Positions 1 to 12,675 of a DNA stretch of 64,000 bases are shown one piece after another (position 1 is the stretch's first letter; the number at the start of each line of letters is the position of its first letter). This DNA is from Vicia villosa (taxonomy: Eukaryota > Streptophyta > Magnoliopsida > Fabales > Fabaceae): contig NW_026705180.1 of the NCBI RefSeq assembly GCF_029867415.1, positions 1 to 64,000 on the forward strand, written 5' to 3'. The notes under the pieces were generated by a model. That model ran no database searches and was not told the DNA's origin. It saw only the letters and a program-made list of their open reading frames with translations. The translations under genes and the position numbers were made by a program.

Positions 1-1068
1 GATAAAAGTCAAAATAGTGAACTAACAATTTAGTTAAGGGACGACATTTAAACCTTATAATTAGTTAAGGGATCAAACCACACCAATTAATCAAACTGTG
101 AATAAAGTGTCTTTGTAATCTTTTATTTACGAGACCATAATGTCATAACATTTTAAATTAACATAATGAAACTTCTCATATCGACAAAATCTTTAATTTA
201 ATGACATTAAACTATAACTGTTTTACATTATTTGATTCAAAACAAAGGCATTAAATCAAAATAGCAGTAAACATGTTTCAAAATAGCATTAAACTATAAT
301 ATAGTTACATAAGGTGTATAGAGACACAATTATAAAAGGTGTACACAAATACTACTATAAAATAGGTACACAAAATAAACACAATTATGGTTGACTCAAA
401 ACATGTTTTGACCCATTTTGAAGTCTTTTTTTCTTTGGAATTGGCTGAGTTAAAGAAAATAGTGGTGCAAACTCAGTTGGTGTTGTCTAACTTCACTAAC
501 ACGTTTGTAACACATGTAAAAATCACAATATACTTCACAAGGTTTCTATAGTTTTTTAACCCTAAAAAAATCATGAGTACAAAGTCGAGCAGTCGCAAGA
601 GTTACAAATGTAAGTATCACATTTTTAAACCAAAAATACAAACAAGGTCACTTTGTCGCATGTACCAGTTAAGCATAAATATATATTACATATAGTATAG
701 TACATGTCACAGTATAACAGAAGTTAAGCATAAATATATATTACATATAGTATAGTACATGTCAAAGTATAACAGAAAACGTTATATCACTAGCATAAGA
801 TTAAGCTTTGATTCTTCTGTCCATGACAAATAAGAACATTCACAAACAATATATGAAATTTATTATAATTCAACCTTCAAGTCTAAGAAACTCATTTGAA
901 ATACTTTTATTCTTAATATAATTTCAACACTTGAAGTTTGGATATTTGCATATGTTTTGATCTTCCCATTCCTTACATATGTTTTAAAATATGTAGTTCT
1001 CATTTCTTGAAAGACTGGCCGTGGAAAGACTTCATAGGTGCTAGATTGAAACTGATAGAATTAGAATG
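1..1068. other. AT-rich intergenic stretch with a short tandem duplication
   Basis: I see no gene here. The one structured part is a 55-bp unit at 671-725 that is repeated almost exactly at 726-776; it begins AAGCATAAATATATATTACA. The rest is AT-rich and unremarkable. Confidence 0.6.
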
Positions 1069-1181
1069 TTTTTTTTTGTGTAAGCAAGAATTTTATATAT
1101 GAGAGAACTAAGGGTTCTCAAACCTTGATACACAAGAACGGAACGAGTCTGACAAAAAACGATATTACAAACCAATTACAA

Positions 1182-4100
1182 TTAAGACATAAAAGACAAA
1201 GGGTCTTTACAAAAATCGTAAAAGTTATAATTGGAACGAGCAATGTCGCCAAAGGAAGACCACCTCCAACTTAAAATATTGATGTTCCAAACAATATTGT
1301 TAATATTCCAACTATCATTCCTAAAACAATAGTTGTTCCTTGTCAACCAAATAATCCAACAAGTGGCTAACCAAAACACCCCCAATTTTCCAACTTTGAT
1401 ACCTTTTACCCGACCCTTGGAATTCCATTCCATAAAGAACGACATACTTTCTTCCTCTTTCCAAATCGGGTAATCCACCCACAAACCAATTTCCTTCCCA
1501 ATAACCTTAATCACATCACATTTGAATAACATATGATCCTTATCTTCCAAATACATATTACAAAAAACACAATTTAAGTTAGGAGTAGGAAAGTTAATAC
1601 CTCTATACACTAAAAGATCTTCAGTGGGGAGCCTATTCACAAAAAGTCTCCAAGCAAAAGCTTTAATATTAAATGGAACCTCCATCTTCCATATCATCTC
1701 TAAGGCCTCTTCGTTCCTATTAAAAAGACCAAAAGGCGTCTGCAAAGCAACAAACCGGTGGTAACACGAAGAAACCGTAAAAGTCTTTTCCGAATCAAGC
1801 AACCAACTCACGGAATCATTATCTTCATGCAATCCCTCAAAATTCTATAAAAGAGCCCTCAAAACCGCCACCTTATCTAACAAACCCGCATGCTCCACCT
1901 CACACGCCGAAATTCCCAAATCATCCCATTTCCACTCCCCATCACACCAACCTCCCTTAGCCGCTACGGAAACTTTTTTCAAAGAAGAAATCTCAAAAAG
2001 TTCCGAAAAGGCCTCCATCAACACAATATTATCTAACCAACAAACTTCCCAAAGAGGAGTAGTAAAACCATTGCCCACATTAAAACAACAATTGGTAACG
2101 AAAGGGTCATAAGAAAAAGGAGTACAATAACCAACCATTACTAAATCCCGCCACCAAAAAGATGAAGAAGAATGTTTGAAAGAATCTCCGCCACACAAAA
2201 CATGCATTCTTATATCTCCTTACCGAGCCTTCAAAACCTCACTCCACAACAACCCCCCTCCTTTGACTATCCTCCATCTCCATTTATTTAAAAGAGCCAA
2301 GTTAAAATCTTTGATATCTTTAATGGCTAAACCTCCTTTTAAGTAAGGCAATGTCACATCTTTCCAACTTACCCAATGAATGTTCCTCTTCTCCACCACT
2401 CCCCCCCACAAAAAATTACTTTGTAACTTGGTAAATTCTTTAACCACTTTAACCGGCATCTTATAAAAAGACATGGTAAAAATAGTTAAAGAACTCAAAA
2501 TAGACTTCAAGAGTGTTATCCTACCTCCAAGACTAAGATAGCGGTTCTTCCACCCATACAAACGCTTTCTCATCTTATCCAAAAGAGGGAACCAAGTGGA
2601 CTCTTTCCTAGGATTCGATCCAATGGGAATACCAAGAAACACAAAATTACTCTCTTCAATCTTACAAGAGAGGTACAAAGAGGCGGCCTCCAAAAAATTA
2701 GGCGAAATGTTAATCCCTATCAATTTGCTTTTGTGAAAATTGATACCAAGACCCAAAACTAGCTCAAAAGCCTTCAACACAATCTTTAAAGCCTTTACAT
2801 GCTTCCAAGAAACTTCTCCCACCAATAAAGTATCATCCGCAAATTGGAGAATATCTACACTACACCTCCGCTTTATCAATAAATTCTCATATTCTCCAAT
2901 TTGAATAGATTTCCGTACCAACCTAGAAAGAGCCTCCACTACAATAACGAAAAAGAAATGGCGATAATGTATCCCCTTGTCTTAAGCCTCTCTTAACCAC
3001 AAACTCCTTTGTGGGACTCCCGTTGACCACAACCGACATATCACTCTTAAAGACCAACAAATCCATCCATTTCCGCCATTTATCTCCAAACCCCATCTTA
3101 TTCAACAAATATCGCAAAAAATCCCAAGAAACTTTATCATAAGCTTTTTCAAAATCAACTTTAAAAAGAAGACAAGAAATACCCTCCTTCCTAACATAGT
3201 CTACCACTTCATTAGCCACCAACACATCATCAAGCATTTGCCTCCCCGGAACAAAAGCACTTTGACAATGAGAAACAATGGAATTCAACACTAGTTTCAA
3301 TCTTCCCGCCAATATCGTCGCCATGACTTTGTACATACATCCCACCAAATAAATCGGTCTATAATTGTCCAAGCTCAAAGGATTGGAAGATTTTGGAACT
3401 AAAGCCAAAAACGATGAAGTGTCCGCCTTAGATAACTCTCCCCTCATAAAGAAATGATCAAAATACCTCATGAAGTCTTCTTTTAAAAAAGACTAACACC
3501 TTTTAATAAAAATAAAAGAATACCCATCTGGTCCCGGGCTTTTTGCTCCACCGCAACACTTTAACGCCTCATTGATCTCAACTTCTTGAAAAGGTCTTTC
3601 AAGCCAATCTTTATCATCTTCACTAATTCTATAAAAAAGAATCCATTCTAGCATTGGTGTCCTGCCTACCCCCTCTTCATATTTTTTTTGAAATGATGGA
3701 CTACATGTTCTTTAATTTCCTTTACCGATTCTAACATCCCTTTCGTTGTATTAATAGGCCCGATATGATTTATTCTTCTCTTCTCCTTCATGACCTTGTG
3801 GAAAAATCCACTATTAGAATCTCCTTCATTAAGCCACTTCAAACTAGCTTTTTGAGCTAACATATTCTCTTTTATCCTCAATTTCGTCCAAAACCGGATC
3901 GTAGCTTCCTTCCTATTAAATAAAGTAACCGGTTGAATATCTTCCGCTTCCGCTTCCAACAAGTCATCCCCATAATTAATATCTATAACTTCCTATTGAA
4001 TATCCAAATCAAATCTACCAAAAACCTCTTTATTCCACCATTTAAGTCTCCCCTTAAGAAGATTAAATTTTTGTTTCAAAACATAATCCCCTCTACCTTC

Positions 4101-4900
4101 CACCTTAAAACTCTTCCATTCATTTTCCATGAACGAGAAAAAAGAATTGTAAGAAAACCATTCATTATTGAATTTGAACGACTTAGGACCCCAATCATTA
4201 TTATCCACTTCCAACCGAACGGGACAATGGTCCAAAACATTTCTACCCCCCACCAATTGACCCACCACCCCCCATTCATTGATCAATTTTTCTAACACAA
4301 GGACTCTATCAATTCTACTCATCGATTTTCCGTCGCCACTATACCATGTAAACTTTTTTCCTTTACAAGGCACATCCACCAACCTAGATTCCTCTATAAA
4401 TTCCGCAAACTCTTTTATCTCATTAAAGTTAGCCGCCACCCCTCTCCCCTTCCTCTCACAACTCTCCTTAATTGCATTGAAATCTCCACCAATGATCCAC
4501 TCTCCATCATCAAAAGACTCTTTCAACTCCAAAAGCTTCTGCCAAAGAATTCTCTTTTTAGCAATATCGCAAGATGAATAAACATTAATCACATAAAAGA
4601 AATTATTCTTCTTGCGGAATTTAACACCCAAGTATCCCTCTCCTTTGAAACTTGAAATTACTTCCACACCATTCTCCTTCCACAATGTTAATATACCCCC
4701 TGACCTTCCTAAGGAATTAGAAAACGAATACCAATGTCTTTGTTACTCCAAAAACTTTTCGCCACCGAATCTTGTAAATTACAAATTCTGGTCTCTTGAA
4801 TCATAAAAATACCCGCCTTGCTTTTTAGAATCAAAGAACTAATTCTTTTTCTCTTCAAAGCATTACCACCCCCTTTAATGTTCATAGTACCAATAATCAT
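1182..4900 (-). pseudogene. LINE ORF2 (endonuclease, reverse transcriptase, zf-RVT), broken
   Basis: ORF2 nicks the target and copies the element RNA. The endonuclease starts at 4900 with MIIGTMNIKGG and continues after a break in 3993-4685, with GGDFNAI, SRIDRVL and LDHCPV, the usual APE-type motifs. A linker (3666-3962) has WLNEGDSNSGFFH. The RT N-terminal half (2923-3471) has NYRPI, SAFVPGRQ, the catalytic-Asp block VDFEKAYDKV and GLRQGD. The C-terminal half (2220-2939) has the catalytic FADD box. The 3' frame (1182-1832) has the zf-RVT pattern with CVFC and HMLFKC. At least five frame changes or stops separate these pieces, so this is a dead copy. Confidence 0.87.
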
Positions 4901-4903
4901 GTA

Positions 4904-6951
4904 AGACTTTTTTTTTGACTCCTTCACACATCTCTTTCTCAACAAAGCTTCATCCTCCAACCCATTAATCCTCTCAATGACTTCCTCTTCTTTCCCATTA
5001 TGCACCACTCCCAGAGCCTCCATAGCTTTCCAAATCTTGGACCCAGCTTCGCGATCTAAAAGACTCCATTGCCTACTATTATTTCTTTTAATATCGTTGC
5101 TTTCACTACTATTGCCGTGAGAAGTAGCCCCCCTGTCATAAAAAAATTGCTCATGTATAGACCTCAAAGGGAGAGACTTACTTATACTGCTCTTGGGAGA
5201 GGAAGCTCCAAGGCCAGGCAATGAAAATGGACATCTTTGCTTGGTAATTCGACGGCCGCCTGTCACCAAATTCCTCCCTTTAAAAAGGTTGGCTTTTCGA
5301 GTGGATCTGTTATGAAGAGAACCACAAAACCCCGACAATTTCTTAAAACTAGAATTCTTATTCCGACGTCTCTTCCTTTCCTTAATAACCGTCACTGCCT
5401 GGTCGAAAGAACCGAAAATCCCCGTCTCAGCAGTGAAATTACCGCTGACAGATTTTCCTTTTCCGCCTCTCTCCGAATCCTCCCCAGCATCCACCACTCC
5501 TTTTGCTACCTTCTTAGATAACTTTCTATTTTCAGGTGGAAAATCTAAAGACTCCTTAACAAAAGAACTAGATGCTACTGCTACAGCTTCTACCAAAACA
5601 ACATTGGACCCTTGAGCAACAACCCCTACAGCAGGCTGATTTGTATTCAGATTAACATGACTCTCAAAAGAGTCAGAACTCCCAGTGTGTTCCTGCGATC
5701 CTGTGGCTCCCCTCCCTGAAAGATGTTGCAGACATGTAACTCGCCTATCAACCATCTCCGCTTTCTTCCCCACTACAGTACAAACCGTCATAGGACGATT
5801 CCCCCTTACTCCCGAAACAGCAACCTCTTGAAAACTATTAAATTCTTCAATCTCATCTTTCGACTCAACTAAAAACTCCACTGAATCTGCTTCCGAAGCT
5901 GACGAAACCGGGTCAGTAAAAGTAGATTTAGAAGTATGGTTGTTCGAATATTGACAACCAACTTCCTCTCTAAGCGCCAATATAATTTCCCTGTCGTCGA
6001 TCATAACCGACAAGCACTCTTTTAACTTAAAATCTATTGGCACCGAAATCCTCATCCTAGCTACCGCATAACACATACCAGTAGCCATAACTTCATCTAA
6101 GCATAAGAATTTGTCCAAAGAATTCGCTAACTGAACAAAAAAATCAACGTTCCACGCTTGAACCGGCACTCCGTATATCCGAATCCACATAGGTCTTTCC
6201 AAATCCACAACACCTTCCTCCCATTTGGAAACTTTCTCAAAAGAGTTCTTCCACCATAATTCACCTTCCTCAACAAAGTTATTAATAACTCCACTTTCAG
6301 ATTCTTCCAACAAGCATAACCATTCACCTAGAGGAGTAGCTTTAACAACACAGTAACCTTCCATCTCTAGCTTAATCTGAATGCCATAAGTTGAACCTGC
6401 GATAGTCACCTTCCCCACATATGCCTTGCTCAATCTGTTTTTAACATCCTCTGGAGAAGAATAGACCACCATACTCGCTTCTGCCAATGAAAACTCGTCT
6501 CCCTTATTGTTAATAACCTCCGCAAATGTCCTTTTCCCATTCCTCACTATGTTTCTGTGTACCCCAACATTGTCACCTCTATGCACCTCTACACCCTTCC
6601 CTGCTCCCACTCCTAATTCCCTCATTCCTCCCTCTATCCTTCGTGCTGCCGAAACCAAACGCTCGAACCTTGGTTCATTAGCGTGAATTTTCCTTCCACC
6701 GATATAACATTATCCAGCGTAGCTGCCAATAATCTCAAATCGTCTACATCCTTAAACCTCGTGAAACCAAACCTCTTCCCCACCTTATTTCTCCTTGGGG
6801 CAATCGAAACCTCCACCACATTTCCAATACAGCCAAATAAACCATGTAAGTCTTTGGCCTTGGTTGAGTCAAGAAATTCTGATATGTAAAACGAGCAAAT
6901 CCCCTCCGCGACCAACCCAGAAAAGCCCTTTTGAAAGGAAATGAATCCCAC
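4904..6951 (-). pseudogene. LINE ORF1 (RRM plus DUF4283-like RNA-binding protein)
   Basis: In L1-type elements ORF1 encodes the RNA-binding protein that packages element RNA. The N-terminal part (6634-6951) contains an RRM, with an RNP2-like FYISEF and an RNP1-like KRFGFTRF spaced as in a real RRM. The next frame (about 4904-6658) carries a DUF4283-like block with PLGEWLCLLEES and PMWIRIYGVPVQAWN, followed by a long polar, low-complexity region. The two frames overlap, so one frameshift near 6640 separates RRM from the rest. No stop separates ORF1 from the start of ORF2: the frame runs on into the endonuclease start (MIIGTMNIKGGG, Met at 4900). An additional frame at 7167-7388 may be 5' sequence of the same ORF, but I do not recognise a domain in it. 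Confidence 0.78.
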
Positions 6952-7388
6952 ATAGGAACCCAGTTTCTAAATGGCTTTCTCTTCATCTCCATCCAAGCCT
7001 CTCCCCTAAGCTGGGCTACTCCCTTCATAAAAGAGCAAAGAGATACCCAAACGAAAGACGTAAATCTATGACCCACGGAGCCAAGCAGACGCCAAACAAA
7101 ATCGAACGATAATAAAATCGAAACCAGCTTAATCTCTACCAACAAGGAAAAAAAATGTCGCAGGCACTAAAAGCCCCAAAACCACTTCTCCACCGAGGTC
7201 CCTGGTCCTAAAACCAGGAGTTTAAACCAAGGATAAAGAAAAAGAGATAGGCAAACCCCCGATACCTGGATACCAAAGTGTAGAGAGGAAACCAACGCAG
7301 ATAACGCGAAAATACCAGATCTACTACTCAGATCTACATCCTTGCCGTGTGCGCCAGAAACAGGACCTTTCTCCTTATTACTTGACAT

Positions 7389-9016
7389 GTAAAATCTTGT
7401 AGAGTTTTAAACAATTCATTTTGGTTTCTTAAGTATTGATATTTTCCTAGCTTTATTCGCATGATATTAATCTTGAATTGGACTAAATTGCATTCAGTTA
7501 ATTTAGTGAAAATAACAACTAAACAAATATCAGCGCACGCGGAAGCACGTCCACAAAAGAAAAAAAAGTAGCAAAAAAATTCAAAAAATAAAACTCACAA
7601 ATTTATTATTCAACTTCTAATTTTTACAACGAAAAAATTATAAACCCTCTCATATAACTGCAACTTTAAAGAAAAAAAATTACAAATTACAAACCCTCTG
7701 TCAACTACAATTTTTACGGAAAAATTGCAAGCCCTCTCAACAAGTTATTTTTGAACAAAACAATAAAAAAACTCTCAACAAACTATTTTTAACAGAAAAA
7801 TAAAAAATTCTCTCTATACACATAACTACCCAAATCCCTACATTTTGCTGTTGTGTAGAAAACTCAAACTAACTATCTCTATTTATATTAATACCTCAAT
7901 TCTATTTTCTTTCTACTATCAGATGCGGGACTTGGATGAATATAATATTTGACCAAACAATGAAGAGGGTTTGGTTGAATAAGAAGAAAAATAAAAAATA
8001 TACATGCAAGTGTGACTCTTATAATTAACTTTTATGAGTTAGTAATGTTAGACTTTAGGCTATATTCCCAAATAGGTATTAAGAAAAAGCAAAGGTTTAT
8101 AGTAAAATAATAAGAGTAAAGGATTCATCACCCTATTAAAAATGGTGAGGGTGCATAATGATTTAATTGATGCCATCAATTCGAAAATGTGCATATTATA
8201 ATTTTAAAAGTGTATTAGTATAGTCTGAAATTAAAAAAAAAAAAAAAAGTTAACCTCAACATTTGTTATGGAAAATGAAGATGAGTTCTTTGAACTGAAA
8301 TTCTAGAATAAACTGGAAGTAGTAATTGTACAATGAGCTCTAGTACACAACAATGGTCAATGAATATGTGATAGTTATTTTAATGCATATATTTGTCTTG
8401 TTGCAGTAGTTAGTTATTAATATTATAGATGCACATTAGAGGTGCCAGATTTTGTGTCAAATGATGCCACTAGTATATCTTATGCATAAAACTAAAAAAT
8501 TCTAGTTTCATTCTTGATATTTTCAAAATTTGAATCAGACTCAAATGCATTAGGTATACCTTCACTTTTCAAAACATATTAGGTTGAGAGCTTCAAAAGG
8601 GAAATATCTATTAATTAAGACGGCTTCTTTTTTGTCAAGCTTGTGAGATACGTTTCAGCATTTGAGTTTCCCCTTTTAATCATCTGAAACACAAAAGTTC
8701 AAAACTTGTTGGATCCATTATAATGGAATTATTACAGACAAGCAATAGAAGAAAAGTGCAAACGACTAACTCATGAATCAAACCTCAAACTGTCCTTAAT
8801 TTTTGTTGTATGAAAAATAAAGAACATTAGCATGTATGTGATAAATGAGCTTGTTTACTTGTCCAAGCCTAACGTCATTCATGTTTTAAATAATAGTAAG
8901 CTATTGAACCCTTAAGGAATCTACAGATTTGGTATATACTCAGCAAATCAGAGACACAATCATAGATATTCAACCTTTAAGCTAGTAAACCCTTGAGCTT
9001 TTATTCTTTTAAACCC
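7389..9016. other. AT-rich non-coding stretch
   Basis: No gene or recognisable element. Around 7560-7850 the phrase AAACCCTCT or a close variant recurs several times beside A-rich tracts, suggesting an old low-complexity repeat. The remainder is plain AT-rich sequence. Confidence 0.5.
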
Positions 9017-9019
9017 TTA

Positions 9020-9589
9020 GAGTGTGTTTGGATGGAGCATTTTAACGAGGGAAATTAATGTTTTGAGGGAATTTAAAATGATTTGACCAAAATCCATTGT
9101 TTGGATATAAAAATGAAGAATTGTTAAAATGATGAAAATTTATGGAGTATTTCATCTAAGTTAAATTTAATCATTTTGAAATGACACCAAAAACCAAAGA
9201 ATTTGAAATTCCTCTCATATTCCATAGAATGTATTTGTTATTATTATTTCTTCAAATTTTACAAATTGGTCCTCATATTTTCCAAAATTATAAAATTGAC
9301 CCCAAAATTTTTTAAAAAATTACAAATTGGTCCTTAATAATTTTTAAAATTTACAATTTGGTCCTTCAAATTTTTAAAATTACAATTTGGTCCCTACTTT
9401 TCAATTTTTTAATTTGGTCAAAAAAAATTATATTTTATAAAAAAATACCCAAAAAATCTAACAATGAATTACCTTAATACTTCATCCAAACAAAATAATT
9501 TAAAATGAATGGATTTCAAATGAATCATTTGAATTGCTTTGAATTTTAAATTCCCTTAAAATTTCTAATTACCTCATCCAAACACACTC
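9020..9589. mobile_element. PIF/Harbinger (Tourist-like) MITE, 570 bp
   Basis: The ends are inverted: GAGTGTGTTTGGATG at the left and its exact complement CATCCAAACACACTC at the right. Both are flanked by TTA (9017-9019 and 9590-9592), the usual 3-bp target duplication of PIF/Harbinger elements. The interior is non-coding and contains several copies of a phrase like TTACAATTTGGTCC at about 9255-9410. No transposase is present, so it is non-autonomous. Confidence 0.85.
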
Positions 9590-9687
9590 TTAAGCAACTA
9601 CGAGCAAATCAGACTATCAGAGATACAAACACTACGACAAAGTTGTAGATTAGAAAACTAATCTTTGATCTGAAGCACACTATGGGT

Positions 9688-10238
9688 TGTTGGAATTAAG
9701 GTTGTTTTTGTGTGTAGAACAAGTGTTTAGAAATATTGGAGGCTTGAATAGAAATTTGAGAAGTAGGAGAATTCTTTAGGGTCCGTTTGGTTGGAAGTAG
9801 ATGGAGGGGAGGGGAGGGGAGGGGAGGGAATATTTATAAATAAATGTGTTTGGTTCATTTTTTATGAGGGGAGAGGAGGGGAGGGGAGGGGAGCAAATTC
9901 CCTCATAGACTCACTTTTTGCTCCCCTCCAAATTGGGGGGATTTGGAGGGGAGGGAAGATTCATTAATCCAAATTTTATTATTTTCCCTATTTTATCCTC
10001 AATTATTTTTTTAATTCCAAGATTGTCCTTATTAAATTATTAAAGACTAAATTTTTCTATGTTATTTTACGTTTTATTGCGGTTGTTTTTTGTGCCTTGT
10101 TGCTTTCAGTTGAATTTTTTCCTTTTTATTTTGTTGAATTTTCTTTTTTGATATTATGTTGTTTTCTAATAATAATAACATCTTTATATCAGTTCTTATT
10201 TATAATATATGATAGTAATAAGATTTTTTTATTATACT

Positions 10239-10272
<34 letters not shown>

Positions 10273-11073
10273 TGTAAATATATTATGTTTATGTTATAAA
10301 TAAAAAATTTAAGTTTAATATTATTTGTCCAATTTTTTTTAACATTTTAACATTATTTTTATGTATTTTTAATTATAGAAATTGTTTTATTGGGTTAGAT
10401 GAATCATCAAGATCAGATAAGTGTTTTATTTGCGTTGAAGATCTATAGTTCAACTAATGTGTGTTGTTTACTATTATAGTATGATTTATGAACAAACAAG
10501 TTTTTATTTGGGGAAATTTACTCAATACTATTTTATTTAGAATTATTTTTACGAAGAACAAATAACAATATTTATAAGGATAAAAAGGTAATTTAATTTT
10601 AAAATCCCTCCCCTCCCCTTGTGAACCAAACATACATGTTGGTAAAACCCCTCCCCTTCCCTCCCCTCCCCTTCTTTGAACCAAACATATATTTAGTTAA
10701 ATTCCCTCCCCTCCCTTCCCATTCATTCCCCTCCCCTCTATTAAATTCCCTCCCCTCCCCTCCCCTCCGTTGAACCAAACAGACCCTTATGGAAGAGAAA
10801 ACTTTGTATTTTTGCTTGATACAAATGTGTAGGATTACATCTCTATTTATACTACTCTAAGAAGAACTCTAGACACACTAATTCTAGAGAGTTCTCAACT
10901 CTAGAGATTCAAAGAGTATTCTAGAGAATTTTACAACTATAAGAAATATCTAGACATTCCAAACACTACAAGAATTCTCTAGAAACACTACCCAAAATTA
11001 TCTAAGCCCAAAATAACTAAGCCCAAAATACCAAATAATTAATTTAGGCCCAAATCAAGTTTATATTTCAACA
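9688..11073 (-). repeat. 3' LTR of the Copia element (375 bp plus a 1,011-bp MITE insertion)
   Basis: Without the MITE and its extra TTA this LTR is exactly 375 bp, the same as the 5' LTR at 19941-20315. It is the left end on the plus strand because the element is inverted. Confidence 0.93.
9779..10786. mobile_element. PIF/Harbinger-like MITE inserted in the LTR, 1,008 bp
   Basis: The termini are GGGTCCGTTTGGTT and AACCAAACAGACCC, inverted with one mismatch. Flanking TTA is present at 9776-9778 and 10787-10789. The other LTR of the host Copia element shows the uninterrupted site (ATTCTTTATGGAAGAG around 20031), which proves both the insertion and the TTA duplication. Subterminal regions are runs of GGGGA on the plus strand at the left (9804-9828, 9866-9892) and the complementary CCCCT runs at the right (about 10605-10770). 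A TAA microsatellite lies at about 10240-10270. No coding sequence is present. Confidence 0.93.
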
Positions 11074-11083
11074 CCCCTCCTTA
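11074..11083 (-). other. Polypurine tract of the Copia element
   Basis: On the minus strand AAGGAGGGG directly abuts the 3' LTR; it would prime plus-strand DNA synthesis. The stop codon of the RT/RNase H frame (11081-11083) overlaps it. Confidence 0.8.
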
Positions 11084-12670
11084 AACTTGATTTGTGACTC
11101 CAAGCATACTCCTTAGCTTCACGAAAGTTTCCAACTTGAGTGGCTTGGTGAAAATGTCGGCACCTTGATCTTGAGACATCACATACTTCAACTTCACCTC
11201 TTTTCTCTCAATGCACTCTCTTATGAAGTGGTAACGTGTGTCGATGTGCTTACTTCTTTCATGGAATACGGGATTCTTTGCTAAAGCAAGTGCTGATTTA
11301 TTGTCAACACATATTTCCATAGGATCCTTTTGTGGCATCTTTAACTCCTTCAACAAATTCCTTAGCCAAACTGCATGACAAACACATGATGTGGCGGCGA
11401 CATACTCAACTTCACAAGTTGATAGTGTGACCATAGGTTGCTTATTTGACATCCAAGTGAAAGCAGTATCTCCCATAAAGAACACAAAACCAGTAATGCT
11501 CTTTCTATCATCTAAGTCTCCACTCCAATCGCTATCACTATAGCCAACAATCTCATAATTGTTAGAAGAGTAGTAGTGCAAGCCAAAGTTTGTTGTACCT
11601 TTGATGTATCGAAGAATTATCTTTGTCGCCTTGAAGTGAGTTGTTCTTGGAGCTTCCATGTAGCGACTTACAACTCCTACATCATAGAGAATATTCGGCC
11701 TTGTACATGTCAAGTAACGTAAACTTCCAACCAAACTTTTATAAAGAGTTGGATCCACAATCTCTCCAATTTCATGCTTGCTCAACTTGCTTCCACAATC
11801 CATCGGGGTGCCAACTAGATTGGCGTCATCCATCTTGAATTTCTTAAGTACTTCTTTGGCATAACTTTCTCGGGTGATGAAAATTCCTTTGTCTCCTTGC
11901 TTTACTTTGATGCCGAGATAATATGCCATGAGCCCCATATCTGTCATCTCAAATTCATTTGACATGTCTTTCTTGAACTCTTCAAACATGCTTGGATTGT
12001 TCCCTGTGAAAATAAAGTCATCTACATACAAGCATACAATCAAAATATCTCCACTTTGCGCTTTGATATAAAGTGCATGCTCATATGGACACTTGATGAA
12101 GTTCTTGTCTTGAAAGTACTTGTCGATTTGAACATTCCAAGCTCTCGGTGCTTGTTTGAGACCGTACAACGCCTTCTTCAACTTCAATACTTTTTATTCT
12201 TGCCTTTTTACTTCATAACCCAATGGTTGCTCGATATAAACTTCTTCGTCGAGGAAACCATTCAAGAAGGCCGACTTCACGTCCATTTGATAGATCTTCC
12301 ATTTATTTTGAGCTGCCAAAGAAATGATCTGTCTAATAGTTTCAAGACGAGCAACGGGAGCAAATACCTCATCATAATCAATTCCTTGTCTTTGACTATA
12401 TCCTTTCGCCACCAATCTTGCTTTATATCTCTCCACGTCTCCTTTTGCATTCTTCTTAGCCTTGTACACCCATCTTACTCCGATTGCTTTGTGTCCTCGT
12501 GGAAGCGTAGTAAGTTCCCACGTATCTTTCTTCGTGATTGACTTGATTTCTTCGTCCATGGCGTCTCTCCACTTTATGTTTTCTGCCGCTTCTTGGTAGC
12601 TTAGAGGCTCACGATCACCAAAAAGACAAAAGAGGTTAATGTCATTTAGGTTTTCGGTTACCTCATAAAG
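11081..12670 (-). pseudogene. Copia reverse transcriptase and RNase H
   Basis: The RT copies genomic RNA to DNA and RNase H removes the RNA strand. The first frame (from the solo-LTR edge at 12670 to 12194) contains [40 protein letters not shown] and [10 protein letters not shown], the N-terminal half of a Copia RT. After an in-frame stop at about 12191, the second frame (11081-12187) continues with KKALYGLKQAPRAW and the catalytic CLYVDD box. RNase H follows with YSDSDWSGD, STCEVEYVA and KHIDTRYHFIRE. The stop plus the upstream solo-LTR insertion disable the gene. The start of the annotated frame lies in the inserted LTR, so its first residues are not RT. Confidence 0.9.
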
Positions 12671-12675
12671 CTCTT

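Larger units (their letters stand above)
1069..7388 (-). mobile_element. L1-type LINE, nearly full length but decayed
   Basis: This is a non-LTR retrotransposon read on the minus strand. On the plus strand it starts with a poly-T run at 1069-1077, which is the poly(A) tail of the element. Reading minus, a 5' segment is followed by ORF1 with an RRM fold and a DUF4283-like region. ORF2 follows, with an APE endonuclease, a reverse transcriptase and a C-terminal zf-RVT region. This order is the plant L1 order. The coding part is cut by several frameshifts and stops (near 3471-3666, 2923-2939, 2207-2220 and 1832-1845), so it cannot make the full protein. The 5' end is placed near 7388 only because recognisable coding stops there. 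I could not find a convincing target-site duplication. Confidence 0.88.

Noticed and set aside
1069..7500. Target-site duplication of the first LINE
   Set aside because: I compared the sequence left of the poly-T with the region after 7388 and found no convincing direct repeat.
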